Assembly: GCF_009753675.1 (NCBI RefSeq)
Contig: NZ_WQLV01000002.1
Span: 434,001 to 498,000 of the forward strand
Source of the DNA: Parasedimentitalea huanghaiensis
GTDB taxonomy: Bacteria > Pseudomonadota > Alphaproteobacteria > Rhodobacterales > Rhodobacteraceae
Length of the DNA stretch: 64,000 nucleotides
Reading direction: 5' to 3'
Of this stretch, positions 37,032 through 44,959 are shown in pieces. A program made the position numbers and the translations under genes. Positions within the stretch are counted from its first letter, which is position 1. Each line of letters starts with the position of its first letter. The notes below the pieces were generated by a model. The model was not told where the DNA came from. It ran no database searches and saw nothing but the letters and a program-made list of their open reading frames with translations.

Positions 37032-37397
37032 CTAGTTTGACAACTCGCTAATCAGTCCCATCACCGCAAGCACCTTCATCGTGTCCGACACCCTGAGTAT
37101 CTCATTGTCGACTTTGATGTACTTCTCACCACCAGAAAGTGGCTTGAGTTTCCACTTGGACAGGTCAGAAATGGAATCGAACTGCACATCTCCTGGTAGC
37201 TTTGCGCCACGGGTATAACGCTTGATCTGCCCCGGAGGCACGGCTTTGGCGGCATTTCCATTCCCTGCCCCAATCGAAATATTCTTGCCCGGCTTGCCAC
37301 GGCCATTATTGGCATTTTTCGCCTCAGCCAGTTCTGCGGCACCAAATGCAAATAGGCTTACAGCCGTAATCAGACCAGTCATCATCAAACGTTTCAT
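37032..37397 (-). CDS. Small periplasmic protein, RcnB-like
   Basis: A 121-residue protein with a signal peptide (MKRLMMTGLITAVSLFAFGAAELAEA) and an Asn/Gly/Lys-rich linker. The C-terminal part (PPGQIKRYTRGAKLPGDVQF...SGGEKYIKVDNEILRV) resembles the RcnB/YohN family found with nickel/cobalt homeostasis. The ATG at 37397 follows AGGGAG. No metal transporter is adjacent, so the function is open. Confidence 0.72.
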   Translation of the reverse strand: MKRLMMTGLITAVSLFAFGAAELAEAKNANNGRGKPGKNISIGAGNGNAAKAVPPGQIKRYTRGAKLPGDVQFDSISDLSKWKLKPLSGGEKYIKVDNEILRVSDTMKVLAVMGLISELSN

Positions 37398-37546
37398 CGT
37401 CAAACTCCCTATAATCTAAAATTCCACTATTTGCCTTAGTTCGCCCGAGCTTGCCTTTGCCTCACTCCAAAATAACGGGGAGGTGCTTGGGCGGAAACTA
37501 GTCTCATTAGTCCCACTGCATACAAGCACCTCGCCGCCGGTTCTGA

Positions 37547-38194
37547 TCATTTTTTCTTCCAGGTATCCAACCAACGCCGCATGCCACTGCGCTTTTCAGA
37601 AATTGCATCACCAGCCGCATACAGGCTGTCTTCCATGTCTTCGATCACCGGATCAATCCGCGCCTTGCGGAACCGCCGCCAGCGCACATAGACGGCCCAA
37701 AACAAGGCGGCCAGCATGGTCAAGAAAACAATATTGAACCAGTTGATGGCCGAGTAGTCAGGTCCATCGACCGCTTTCACTGAGACTGCATTGGGGAAGA
37801 TAGTCATGAATTCGTTCCGCCACCCATAATGGCGCAGCACCACCCACTGCGGGCTATCCTTGGTCGACACGAGATCCGTTAGCTCAGCCTGCAGATTGGA
37901 ACTGTCCAGCTTGAAATATGGCGGCCATCCCCAACCTGTGTCCTCGTTGCGAAACACCATTGGACGACCGTTTTCATAAAAGGTCTCGATAAACCGCACA
38001 TCGCGACTGGTGGTCGTTGCCCCTTCTTGGGCCGTATCTTGCTGGGCCCAGAACATCGAATTCTCACCAAAATCAACCCGGCGCACATCGGTAGACACAA
38101 CCCGCACCACATCGTGCTGTGGCAGCGTATAGTGCAACACCGAAACAAACAGCACCCAGAAGGTGATTGTGAACACCCATTTTACATAGACCAT
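37547..38194 (-). CDS. DUF1523-type membrane protein
   Basis: A 215-residue protein with an N-terminal helix (about 5-24), an extracytoplasmic domain (about 28-160) rich in aromatic residues (NEDTGWGWPPYFKLD, VLRHYGWRNE), a second helix (about 166-186) and a basic cytoplasmic tail. I recognise it as DUF1523, a family without known function. It is the last gene of the nine-gene minus-strand run ending here, 10 bases after the previous gene. Confidence 0.75.
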   Translation of the reverse strand: MVYVKWVFTITFWVLFVSVLHYTLPQHDVVRVVSTDVRRVDFGENSMFWAQQDTAQEGATTTSRDVRFIETFYENGRPMVFRNEDTGWGWPPYFKLDSSNLQAELTDLVSTKDSPQWVVLRHYGWRNEFMTIFPNAVSVKAVDGPDYSAINWFNIVFLTMLAALFWAVYVRWRRFRKARIDPVIEDMEDSLYAAGDAISEKRSGMRRWLDTWKKK

Positions 38195-38204
38195 CGCGGT
38201 CCCC

Positions 38205-38471
38205 TCACATGAAATTCATCGTGTACACTAGGATTCCAATCGCCCCCAGTGGAATGATATAGACCAACAGGATCAGCTTGCGCCGGATCGAGCCATCGTA
38301 TTTTTTCAGCCCGCGCCGAACATAGGCATCCCGGTCCACTTTCAGGCCTTTTTGCTTCCAGTGCCGCTTCAGCTTGGACTTACGCACAGCCCGCGAGTAC
38401 AGCGAGACCGCCACATAGACAACCGTCAGAACGACCAGCAATTCGAACAACAAGACCAGCGGCGCAATCAT
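38205..38471 (-). CDS. Small membrane protein, two helices
   Basis: An 88-residue protein: a hydrophobic helix at about 2-24, a strongly basic central loop (RAVRKSKLKRHWKQKGLKVDRDAYVRRGLKKYDGSIRRK) and a second helix at about 66-85. No known family recognised. Its ATG lies directly against the stop codon of the upstream 460-residue protein gene, so the two are probably co-translated. The basic loop could contact lipid headgroups or a protein partner. Confidence 0.75.
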   Translation of the reverse strand: MIAPLVLLFELLVVLTVVYVAVSLYSRAVRKSKLKRHWKQKGLKVDRDAYVRRGLKKYDGSIRRKLILLVYIIPLGAIGILVYTMNFM

Positions 38472-39854
38472 CTAGCGTTTCCTTTCACGGGCCACTGCGC
38501 CCCAAGGGCCAACCCGGTCGATCATCCGTTCACGGGTGCGGACCTTGGGCATTGCACGCGGCAGTTCCGGCGCGTCGTCCCCAGACATATCAGGTTCATG
38601 ACCAAAAAGCGCGTCGCGCGCGCCGGCCTTGTCCACCGCGTATTCATTGGCCAGGAAGTGCACCACATAGGCCTTCTTTTCCTCGGGCCAACTGCGGTAC
38701 TGCTGATAGAATAGTGTTTTGTGACAGATGAACAACTGACGCACATCCAGCGGGCTCAACTCGGCCAGCAGCATATTCACCAAGTTTCGATCCGGCGTAT
38801 CCGCAGCCCGCAGGGAATAGAAATAAGCCGGGTGATCCGAGCTGATCCGGGGCCAACGACCGCCACTTTCAGCCCAGCGCACCATCGCCGCCAACCCTTC
38901 GTATTCTTCGGGCAGTTCATTGGCATGTTTCGCCGTCAGCCGCCGCAGTTTCGATCGGTGCATCCCGGTCAGATCATGCCCCTTGGCCGCCAGCGCATCG
39001 GCGGCGATAAAGTCCATTTTCTGCCGCAGGATCGCCGCGCCATCTACGCCACGCGCCTTGACCACCGGTTCGGTCAAACCGTTGTAATCCAGAAACTTGG
39101 CAATCCGGTTCCGCTCAGCCATATCAAACACATATTTGATCGGCAGCTCACCGCGCGGTTTTTCCCCACTAGCGATTATTGCCGGGTGCTCAACCCCCTG
39201 AAACAGATACAACCCGCCAAAATGCGCGGTCCAGTAATTGTCCTGCTGAAACGCCTCGTGCTTTAGCTTCACCGGGTTGCGGGTGATGTCACCAGTCTGC
39301 TTGGCGGTGCTGATCATCTCGGCGATCAGCACGTCGTCAAACCAGGCATCATCCTCACCTTTGAACCGGTCCACCAGCTCGCTCAGATGCTCGGCATGGC
39401 GCAGGGTGCCCTTGGTGGTGTCTGCCTCGATTTCGATTTTATGAATGTCAAACAACCGCGCCGGAGTGTCGATTTCAAAGACCGAGTTCACCAGCTCGCC
39501 CGCCACCGCATCCGTCGCGGTCAGGGCAAACAACTGGCGTTCATTATCACTGATAAACCGCCGCAGAATATCGCGATTGACCGAGAATTTTTCGTTCAAC
39601 AGTGGTGATCGTTTCTGTTCGGTGCTCAGCAGGATAAACTGCCGGTTCACGCCCGCATGGTTCAGATACAGATCATCCCCCAGCTCATCGCCGATTTCAG
39701 GCGAATAACCCGAGATGTCCACATGAAAGTCTGTCAGCGCCGTGGTCTTGCCGGTCAAATGCTGCAACGCCCGGTTATAACGCTCCACCAAGGCAGGCGA
39801 GGCCACATGGAACAGATTGCCGAACATCAGCCCGTGTTGGATTAGGCGTTTCAT
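38472..39854 (-). CDS. Large soluble protein of unknown function in the AAA-ATPase operon
   Basis: A 460-residue protein without signal peptide or membrane helix. It opens with MKRLIQHGLMFGNLFHVASPALVERYNRAL and shows mixed alpha/beta sequence; cysteine is almost absent (one, in FICHKTLFY). I recall related Rhodobacterales proteins catalogued as DUF6638, but this is from memory. It follows the A+T-richer membrane gene with a four-base ATGA overlap and touches the 88-residue membrane protein gene downstream. The start at 39854 was chosen by that overlap. Confidence 0.7.
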   Translation of the reverse strand: MKRLIQHGLMFGNLFHVASPALVERYNRALQHLTGKTTALTDFHVDISGYSPEIGDELGDDLYLNHAGVNRQFILLSTEQKRSPLLNEKFSVNRDILRRFISDNERQLFALTATDAVAGELVNSVFEIDTPARLFDIHKIEIEADTTKGTLRHAEHLSELVDRFKGEDDAWFDDVLIAEMISTAKQTGDITRNPVKLKHEAFQQDNYWTAHFGGLYLFQGVEHPAIIASGEKPRGELPIKYVFDMAERNRIAKFLDYNGLTEPVVKARGVDGAAILRQKMDFIAADALAAKGHDLTGMHRSKLRRLTAKHANELPEEYEGLAAMVRWAESGGRWPRISSDHPAYFYSLRAADTPDRNLVNMLLAELSPLDVRQLFICHKTLFYQQYRSWPEEKKAYVVHFLANEYAVDKAGARDALFGHEPDMSGDDAPELPRAMPKVRTRERMIDRVGPWGAVARERKR

Positions 39855-40771
39855 TCTAACTCTTCCTTCGTAGTCGCCCATAAATTTGAGTGCCCGCGGA
39901 TATCTCGAAGACCTTCCAATACCGCCTCGGCTCTTAAACGTAGAAGGTGCTCTTTTTCGGGATCAGCCAGTTTGTTTTTGAGGGATATTACCTCTTCCAA
40001 CTTGCTTTCAACTCTATCTAAGATCCCATGTTGCTTTGGATGTGTATAAACTTCAGACGTCGCGATAGCTTCGTCAATTGAGTTAGGCAACGACGCCCAA
40101 TGCTCCACATGTCTCGCCAACCAATCATCAAATGTTTCGTTGGCATTCCGATGAGGGGAAAATCCGTATGTAATAACATCTTTAGAATAATGCAGATCGT
40201 GTTCACTTCTGGCATAATGCCACGATACCCAGCTAAATTCAGGGCTCAGCAAATACTGGCTTAAAGTTTCAACCTTTTGCTGAAATAGCTCCTTCGCACG
40301 TTGTTCCCTACGTTGCGACTGTTCATCTTCAAATACTCGCGCCTGAGCCGCCATAGCTTTCGCCATGTCTTGCGTCGCTTCGCGCTGCAGTTCCATTTCA
40401 TCTTTTTGCAACGTCAATACTTCCCGCTGCTCGCGCAGTTCGATGGACTGCAACCAAACCGTAATAATAATCCAGAGGAACGCTAGGACACCGGCGATAC
40501 CCGCAAAGGTGTCTCCAATTTCGTTGGGGGGCGACAACAGAAATGCGACAATCCTAATGTCCCAGCCACCTGCAACTGTGTGCTGAGGAAGTACTGCCAA
40601 CAGCACGATCAGAGCCAAGAATATCTTGGTTAGAGCACGCCCAACTTTCAGTGGCTCATCGCTTTTCAGGTCAGGCCAAATTGAGCGCCACTCTGTTTTC
40701 ATTCGGATCCAAAGAGGATCACGAAACCACTTGATTAGTCGCTGTAGTAAACCTGTCATCTTGTCTTTCAC
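39851..40771 (-). CDS. Membrane-anchored coiled-coil protein, A+T-richer insert in the operon
   Basis: A 306-residue protein: a basic N terminus, helix 1 (about 48-66), helix 2 (about 83-106), then a long Glu/Gln/Arg-rich coiled coil (about 107-170) and a helical C-terminal region. Its base composition and codon use look more A+T-rich than its neighbours. It starts with GTG after GAGGTGAG and its stop overlaps the next start (ATGA). A 118-base gap with two hairpins separates it from the ATPase. Similar two-helix plus coiled-coil proteins occur in accessory islands; the function is unknown. Confidence 0.7.
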   Translation of the reverse strand: MKDKMTGLLQRLIKWFRDPLWIRMKTEWRSIWPDLKSDEPLKVGRALTKIFLALIVLLAVLPQHTVAGGWDIRIVAFLLSPPNEIGDTFAGIAGVLAFLWIIITVWLQSIELREQREVLTLQKDEMELQREATQDMAKAMAAQARVFEDEQSQRREQRAKELFQQKVETLSQYLLSPEFSWVSWHYARSEHDLHYSKDVITYGFSPHRNANETFDDWLARHVEHWASLPNSIDEAIATSEVYTHPKQHGILDRVESKLEEVISLKNKLADPEKEHLLRLRAEAVLEGLRDIRGHSNLWATTKEELE

Positions 40772-40796
40772 GCGCTCACCTCAATCCCACAAACCA

Positions 40797-40846
40797 GCGC
40801 GGCTTTGCCGCGCAGCCCCCTCCCTTCCCCCCATGGGGAGGGGGCT
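40797..40846. repeat. Twin hairpins between the ATPase and coiled-coil genes
   Basis: GCGCGGC/GCCGCGC (40797-40813, loop TTT) is followed at once by AGCCCCCTCCC/GGGAGGGGGCT (40814-40846). Neither has a T-run on either strand. Repeat insertion, transcript processing or attenuation are possible. Confidence 0.55.
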
Positions 40847-40889
40847 TGGGTGACACTTGGCAGGACATATCGTGATGCGGGACAGCCCA

Positions 40890-42827
40890 TTAGGATTTCC
40901 CCTCCAGATACCGCCGCTTCGCCTCTTCCTGGCGGCCAAAGTCGCGCACCATGCCGTCAATCGCCACCTCGTCCGATTTGTCGGCATAGCGGAACTCGCT
41001 ATCGGCGTAGCGGTTGATCTCCTGGATCACCATCTCCACAGTGATCGGCACCCGCAGCTCCTCGATCATCGCTTTCTTGGCGTCGTAATCGCGGAACAGG
41101 AACAGCTCAGGGTTCTCCATCCATTCATCCGGCAGTTCAAAATCCATCGCCCGCACCTTGACCGCGTCGGTGATGTTCTTGATCGCCCGGCCAGTAAACC
41201 GCTCATCCGCCTGCTGGATCATCTTCAGATAGCTGCCCAGCTTGGCGATGGTGTCGAGGCCGCCAATCTGGGCTTCGGCGCGATCAAACACGTTCATTAG
41301 CCCCGGTTCCTGCGGCTTAGCATGCGCCTCAAAAGATTTGGCGACGGCCTTCTTGATCTCCTGCGCGGCGAACGGTTCATGCTCGCCCAGCGGGATATTG
41401 TGGTTCTTGCCCATCAGCAGGTTCAGGATGTCCACATAATCCTCGCGCGTCTGCGGCCCATCCACCAAGAACCGCGCCCCGGCCCGCTGCCGCAGCGCAT
41501 CATCGACGTTTTCCGGATAGTTCGAGAACATGCCAAAGGTGCAGTTGCCCCGCACCACCGTATTGGCCCCGGCAAAGCTCTCCATCAGCACCGCCGTGAT
41601 TTCCAGCTGCCCCGCCGAGGACTGCCGGTCGCCGCGTTTACCGGCCAGCTGGTCGATATCATCAATGGTGCCAAAACCGATCACACCGGGGTCGATGATC
41701 GAGTTGATAAAGGCCTTGGCGTTCTGCCCCGATTTGCCCTGATAGCTGTCGATATTATCGGTGCTCAGGTTCTGATAGCGAAACGGATAGCCCGCCACCT
41801 GACAGTAGTCATTAACCAGCCCCGCCATCATCTGGATCAGCGTCGTCTTACCGGTGCCCGGCTTGCCGTCGCCCATAAAGGTAAAGATGAAACCGCCGAG
41901 TTCGGCAAAGGGGTTCAGACGGCGATCAAAGTCATAGGCCATCAGCATTTTCGACAGCTTCATCGCCTGATACTTGGCGATATGGTTGCCCACCACCTCG
42001 TGCGGTTTCTTGAACGTCATGGTCAGGGTGGTCGACTTAGCCTTGGCCGCCGGTTCAAACCCGCGAATGGTCAGGTCGTCCGCCTCGATATGCCAGGCCG
42101 CCTCGGTAAACGGAGCCAGCCGCGGCGCGTTCTGCGCCCGCAACGCCGCCTTCTCCATCAACTGTTCAGCGTAGGCGGCAACGGTAGCAATCAACGCCGC
42201 ATCATCCGGCGCAAACTGTGCCAACTTCTGATCCAGCTCCCACAGCGCGCCATGCAGTGCCAGCTGTGCATGATCCGTCAGCAACTCCTCAACATCGCCC
42301 ACTTCCACTTGGGCTTCGCTGGCATGCGGCGCCAGTAAATAGGCCGTGGCATTAGCAAACACATGCGCCACCGCCAGCGCCTCAGCTGCCAGCAACTCAC
42401 CAAACTCCCCTTTGCGCCCGGCATCCAGCGACCCGGCTAGATTGGCCCGCTTCAGCTCACTCAGCCCAGACGCCTCGGAATAGGCCTCGCCCACGGCCAA
42501 AGCCACCACCAGCGCACGCCGCAACACATGCTGCGCCGTTGCCTGCAAGGGCGATGTCAGTGGGTCATCATCATCCGCCGCCTCGATCCGCGCCACCAGA
42601 TGCACACCCTCGGGCCGCGCGGTCGATCGTGTCACCAACCCCGGAGTGGTGGACCGAAACCGCCGCGTCCGCGCAACACCCGGTGAACGTTCGGGCGCTG
42701 CCGCCTCAACCTTGGCTTTGGCAATTCGTGGCGTGTGATCAAACCCCTCCAGCATCGCCGCCGCAGCGCCGTAATGCTTCTGGATTTCATCCTCACGCAG
42801 TTCCATCTGATCGCTTGTCAAACTCAT
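40890..42827 (-). CDS. AAA-family ATPase of unknown system
   Basis: A 645-residue protein. Residues 1-310 are an Ala/Glu-rich helical region of unknown fold. Then an AAA core: Walker A GDGKPGTGKTTL (about 319-330), an unusual Walker B GFGTIDDID (about 384-392, Asp-Asp where Asp-Glu is usual), sensor-1 region FGMFSNYPENVDDALRQRAGARF with arginine-finger candidates (about 431-453), and a helical lid. The wording of the core (QMMAGL, then NLSTDNIDSYQGKSGQNAKAFINSI) resembles substrate-remodelling AAA proteins. Its ATG overlaps the stop of the lipoprotein gene (ATGA). Confidence 0.82.
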   Translation of the reverse strand: MSLTSDQMELREDEIQKHYGAAAAMLEGFDHTPRIAKAKVEAAAPERSPGVARTRRFRSTTPGLVTRSTARPEGVHLVARIEAADDDDPLTSPLQATAQHVLRRALVVALAVGEAYSEASGLSELKRANLAGSLDAGRKGEFGELLAAEALAVAHVFANATAYLLAPHASEAQVEVGDVEELLTDHAQLALHGALWELDQKLAQFAPDDAALIATVAAYAEQLMEKAALRAQNAPRLAPFTEAAWHIEADDLTIRGFEPAAKAKSTTLTMTFKKPHEVVGNHIAKYQAMKLSKMLMAYDFDRRLNPFAELGGFIFTFMGDGKPGTGKTTLIQMMAGLVNDYCQVAGYPFRYQNLSTDNIDSYQGKSGQNAKAFINSIIDPGVIGFGTIDDIDQLAGKRGDRQSSAGQLEITAVLMESFAGANTVVRGNCTFGMFSNYPENVDDALRQRAGARFLVDGPQTREDYVDILNLLMGKNHNIPLGEHEPFAAQEIKKAVAKSFEAHAKPQEPGLMNVFDRAEAQIGGLDTIAKLGSYLKMIQQADERFTGRAIKNITDAVKVRAMDFELPDEWMENPELFLFRDYDAKKAMIEELRVPITVEMVIQEINRYADSEFRYADKSDEVAIDGMVRDFGRQEEAKRRYLEGKS

Positions 42828-43240
42828 TGTGTCATCGTCTCCAATGTCTCATTTGAAACTCTAAAATCACTGCCGTCCTGAAAATCCGCCGCTCTCATGT
42901 CGACCGGATAGACCTCGGTCCAGCGAAGCCGAAAGGATTCCCCCGACAGCACAATAGGATGCTCATCCCCCGCAAAACAAACCCGCACCAGAACGGCCCC
43001 GGCCAGCATGTTTCCACTGCTCTTCCCAAAGCACGGGCCTGTCGTGGGCCACGGCCCCCCTGCCCCCTCACGATCCAATTGCCGATAGCCGCGCCGCAAC
43101 AACCATTGCTGATGCGCTTCAACATCCAAGTCGGGTTCCGCCAACCGTTGTGCCAACACGTCAGCCGAGGGCCGAACCACTGGCGTACATGCAGCGGCCA
43201 ACCCCAACAGCGCAAGCACGGGCAAGTGACGTCGCTTCAT
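42824..43240 (-). CDS. Lipoprotein of unknown function
   Basis: A 138-residue protein with a lipoprotein signal (MKRRHLPVLALLGLAAAC, lipobox LAAAC with Cys18) and a short mature domain with two further cysteines (GPCFGKSSG and RVCFAGDEH). No known family recognised. The start at 43240 follows GAGGGGAA. It is coupled to the ATPase downstream, placing an envelope component in the same transcript as a cytoplasmic motor. Confidence 0.75.
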   Translation of the reverse strand: MKRRHLPVLALLGLAAACTPVVRPSADVLAQRLAEPDLDVEAHQQWLLRRGYRQLDREGAGGPWPTTGPCFGKSSGNMLAGAVLVRVCFAGDEHPIVLSGESFRLRWTEVYPVDMRAADFQDGSDFRVSNETLETMTQ

Positions 43241-43330
43241 AAATGAATTCCCCTCAAACATCTGGCATACCGATTTCAATGTATGCCCAACTTCATCTGG
43301 CCAAAAATATCCCCGCCGGAGGCCTAAAAT

Positions 43331-44452
43331 CTAATAGCGCAACACTTGCCCGCTATCGCTGACCACAAATTTGCGCACATCGCCAAAGCCGGGCGGGTCC
43401 TGTTCGGCCAGCACCTGGAACGGACGCTGTGGCAGGATGATCGACCGCTGCGTTCGCGTCGCCCCAGTATCGGCCCCACGCCCACCAAATGGGTCCAGCG
43501 CAAACACCTCGCGGTCCACCTTGCCAAACCAACCCGACCGCTCCTGCCGCACATCCTCGCTGGTCAATTCTTCAACGGTCCATGCCATCGCCCAGTCTTG
43601 CCCAGTCGGAGCATCCGCGTCCTCCAACACCCGCCGCAACGGGCCGGATTGCTCGGTATAAGCCGAGGAATACATCGGCCCCACGTGATAGCGCCGCAGC
43701 CGTTTGGGGTGCAGGTCGTCAAAATCCTCGTCAAAGCCCTTGGCGATGGTCAGCAGCTTCAGCCCTGCCAACCCCTGCGCCATCAGATGCGCTTGCACCT
43801 CGGGCCAGCGGTACTGGTCCTTGGGTAGCGAGGTCTTGCCGCTGTCTTCCAGTTCCATCAGGTAGATCACTGGCAGATTGACCTGACTGTCGTAGGCTGC
43901 CCAATGCACCAGAAACTTGCGCCGGTCGCCATCGGCCTTGCCCTGCCATTGGCATTCGGGGTCGTTCTGGGTCCAGAAAAGATCACCCTTTAGCAGCTCC
44001 TGATAATACAGGCGTTGCGACAGGGCAAATTGCAGCTTGGTCGGCACCTCTTGGTCGGCGATGATCTTGCGCACCATGTCGTCTTTTAACTGATCCTCGG
44101 ACGGCATATTGGCCAGATGCCCCTCGGCCTGCTGCGCGTCATTGGCCATGGTCATTAATTCCGCTGCTACCGGAAAGCCGCTGTCGCGGGTGTCCATCGC
44201 GAGGGATCCAAAGAACCGCCCGGTATCGCGCCCAACCAGCAGATATTTCATGCTGAGCGCGCGAAAGGTAAAGTTCAGCCGCATCAGATAACCGGTCAAC
44301 GCCTTGACGTCGTGTTTACCCAACGCGCCCTCGGCCTGCATCGTTGCCGCCACACGAGTCAGATGCTCGGTAATGATCTCAAACTTCTTGAAATACCGGC
44401 GCGAGGCGAAGGTATCGCTTAGGCCGGTGTGGTCTTTGGCTGGGTCAGTCAT
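43331..44452 (-). CDS. Soluble protein of unknown function in the AAA-ATPase operon
   Basis: A 373-residue protein without signal peptide or membrane helix. It is helical at the N terminus (RRYFKKFEIITEHLTRVAATMQAEGALGKHDVKALTGYLMRLNFTFRALSMKYLL) and mixed beyond it. The tail, with RSIILPQRPFQVLAEQDPPGF, is proline-rich. I do not recognise a family. It lies 90 bases before the lipoprotein gene and 135 bases after the small membrane protein gene; both gaps are longer than elsewhere in the run. Confidence 0.7.
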   Translation of the reverse strand: MTDPAKDHTGLSDTFASRRYFKKFEIITEHLTRVAATMQAEGALGKHDVKALTGYLMRLNFTFRALSMKYLLVGRDTGRFFGSLAMDTRDSGFPVAAELMTMANDAQQAEGHLANMPSEDQLKDDMVRKIIADQEVPTKLQFALSQRLYYQELLKGDLFWTQNDPECQWQGKADGDRRKFLVHWAAYDSQVNLPVIYLMELEDSGKTSLPKDQYRWPEVQAHLMAQGLAGLKLLTIAKGFDEDFDDLHPKRLRRYHVGPMYSSAYTEQSGPLRRVLEDADAPTGQDWAMAWTVEELTSEDVRQERSGWFGKVDREVFALDPFGGRGADTGATRTQRSIILPQRPFQVLAEQDPPGFGDVRKFVVSDSGQVLRY

Positions 44453-44465
44453 GCTTCCCTCTTCC

Positions 44466-44556
44466 GTGTCGCTTGCGGCACGGACAGCGCCCGTCCGCCC
44501 CCTTCAAACCGCAGATTTGCCTCTGGCAAAACGGCGGGCGCTTCGCTTCCGCCCGC
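44466..44556. repeat. Array of four hairpins
   Basis: Consecutive inverted repeats: GTGTCGC/GCGGCAC (44466-44481, one G-T pair), CGGAC/GTCCG (44481-44497), TTTGCC/GGCAAA (44516-44530) and GCGGGCG/CGCCCGC (44534-44556). This fills most of the 135-base gap beside the A+T-richer 123-residue membrane gene. It resembles REP/BIME-like clusters; no T-run is present. Confidence 0.55.
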
Positions 44557-44587
44557 AGACTGGCTTTGTCCTAGCCCAATCGCTTCA

Positions 44588-44959
44588 TTACTCACCGTCA
44601 TGCAAATTCCTACTTCCAAAATAGTGGCGAGAAACGCCTACCAGCACACCGGCTACTGCCACAAAAATCGCCCACCACCGCAACACAACATACCAATAAA
44701 ACAAGACCGCATTTGTCTCAGAAATTACAGGTGGTCCTTCCCAACCTCTAGGAGTTGCATCGAAATAGTACACCCCCTCCACAAACACAGCGTAAACCAC
44801 TCGGCCAGCAAAAAGGTGGAAAACACCAAACCCGACCAGAAGCAGTGGAATTTGCAGGGTTAGGAATATTTCCAAAAACCGACAAACACGCGCTAGCCTT
44901 AACCTAGATACTTCCCATGACATTCTGAGAAAGTCTTCCACTGGGCGCAAACTGGTCAC
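44588..44959 (-). CDS. Small membrane protein of unknown function
   Basis: A 123-residue protein with two clear hydrophobic helices (about 29-50 and 85-108) separated by an aromatic loop (YAVFVEGVYYFDATPRGWEGPP). It starts with GTG overlapping the stop of the coiled-coil gene by four bases (GTGA); an ATG at residue 13 is an alternative. Its base composition looks A+T-richer than the genes on either side. No family recognised. Confidence 0.7.
   Translation of the reverse strand: MTSLRPVEDFLRMSWEVSRLRLARVCRFLEIFLTLQIPLLLVGFGVFHLFAGRVVYAVFVEGVYYFDATPRGWEGPPVISETNAVLFYWYVVLRWWAIFVAVAGVLVGVSRHYFGSRNLHDGE

Noticed and set aside
41322-42338. Long plus-strand frame of 338 codons inside the ATPase gene
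   Set aside because: It is antisense to the well-supported AAA ATPase, has no family resemblance, and such frames are expected opposite G+C-rich genes.
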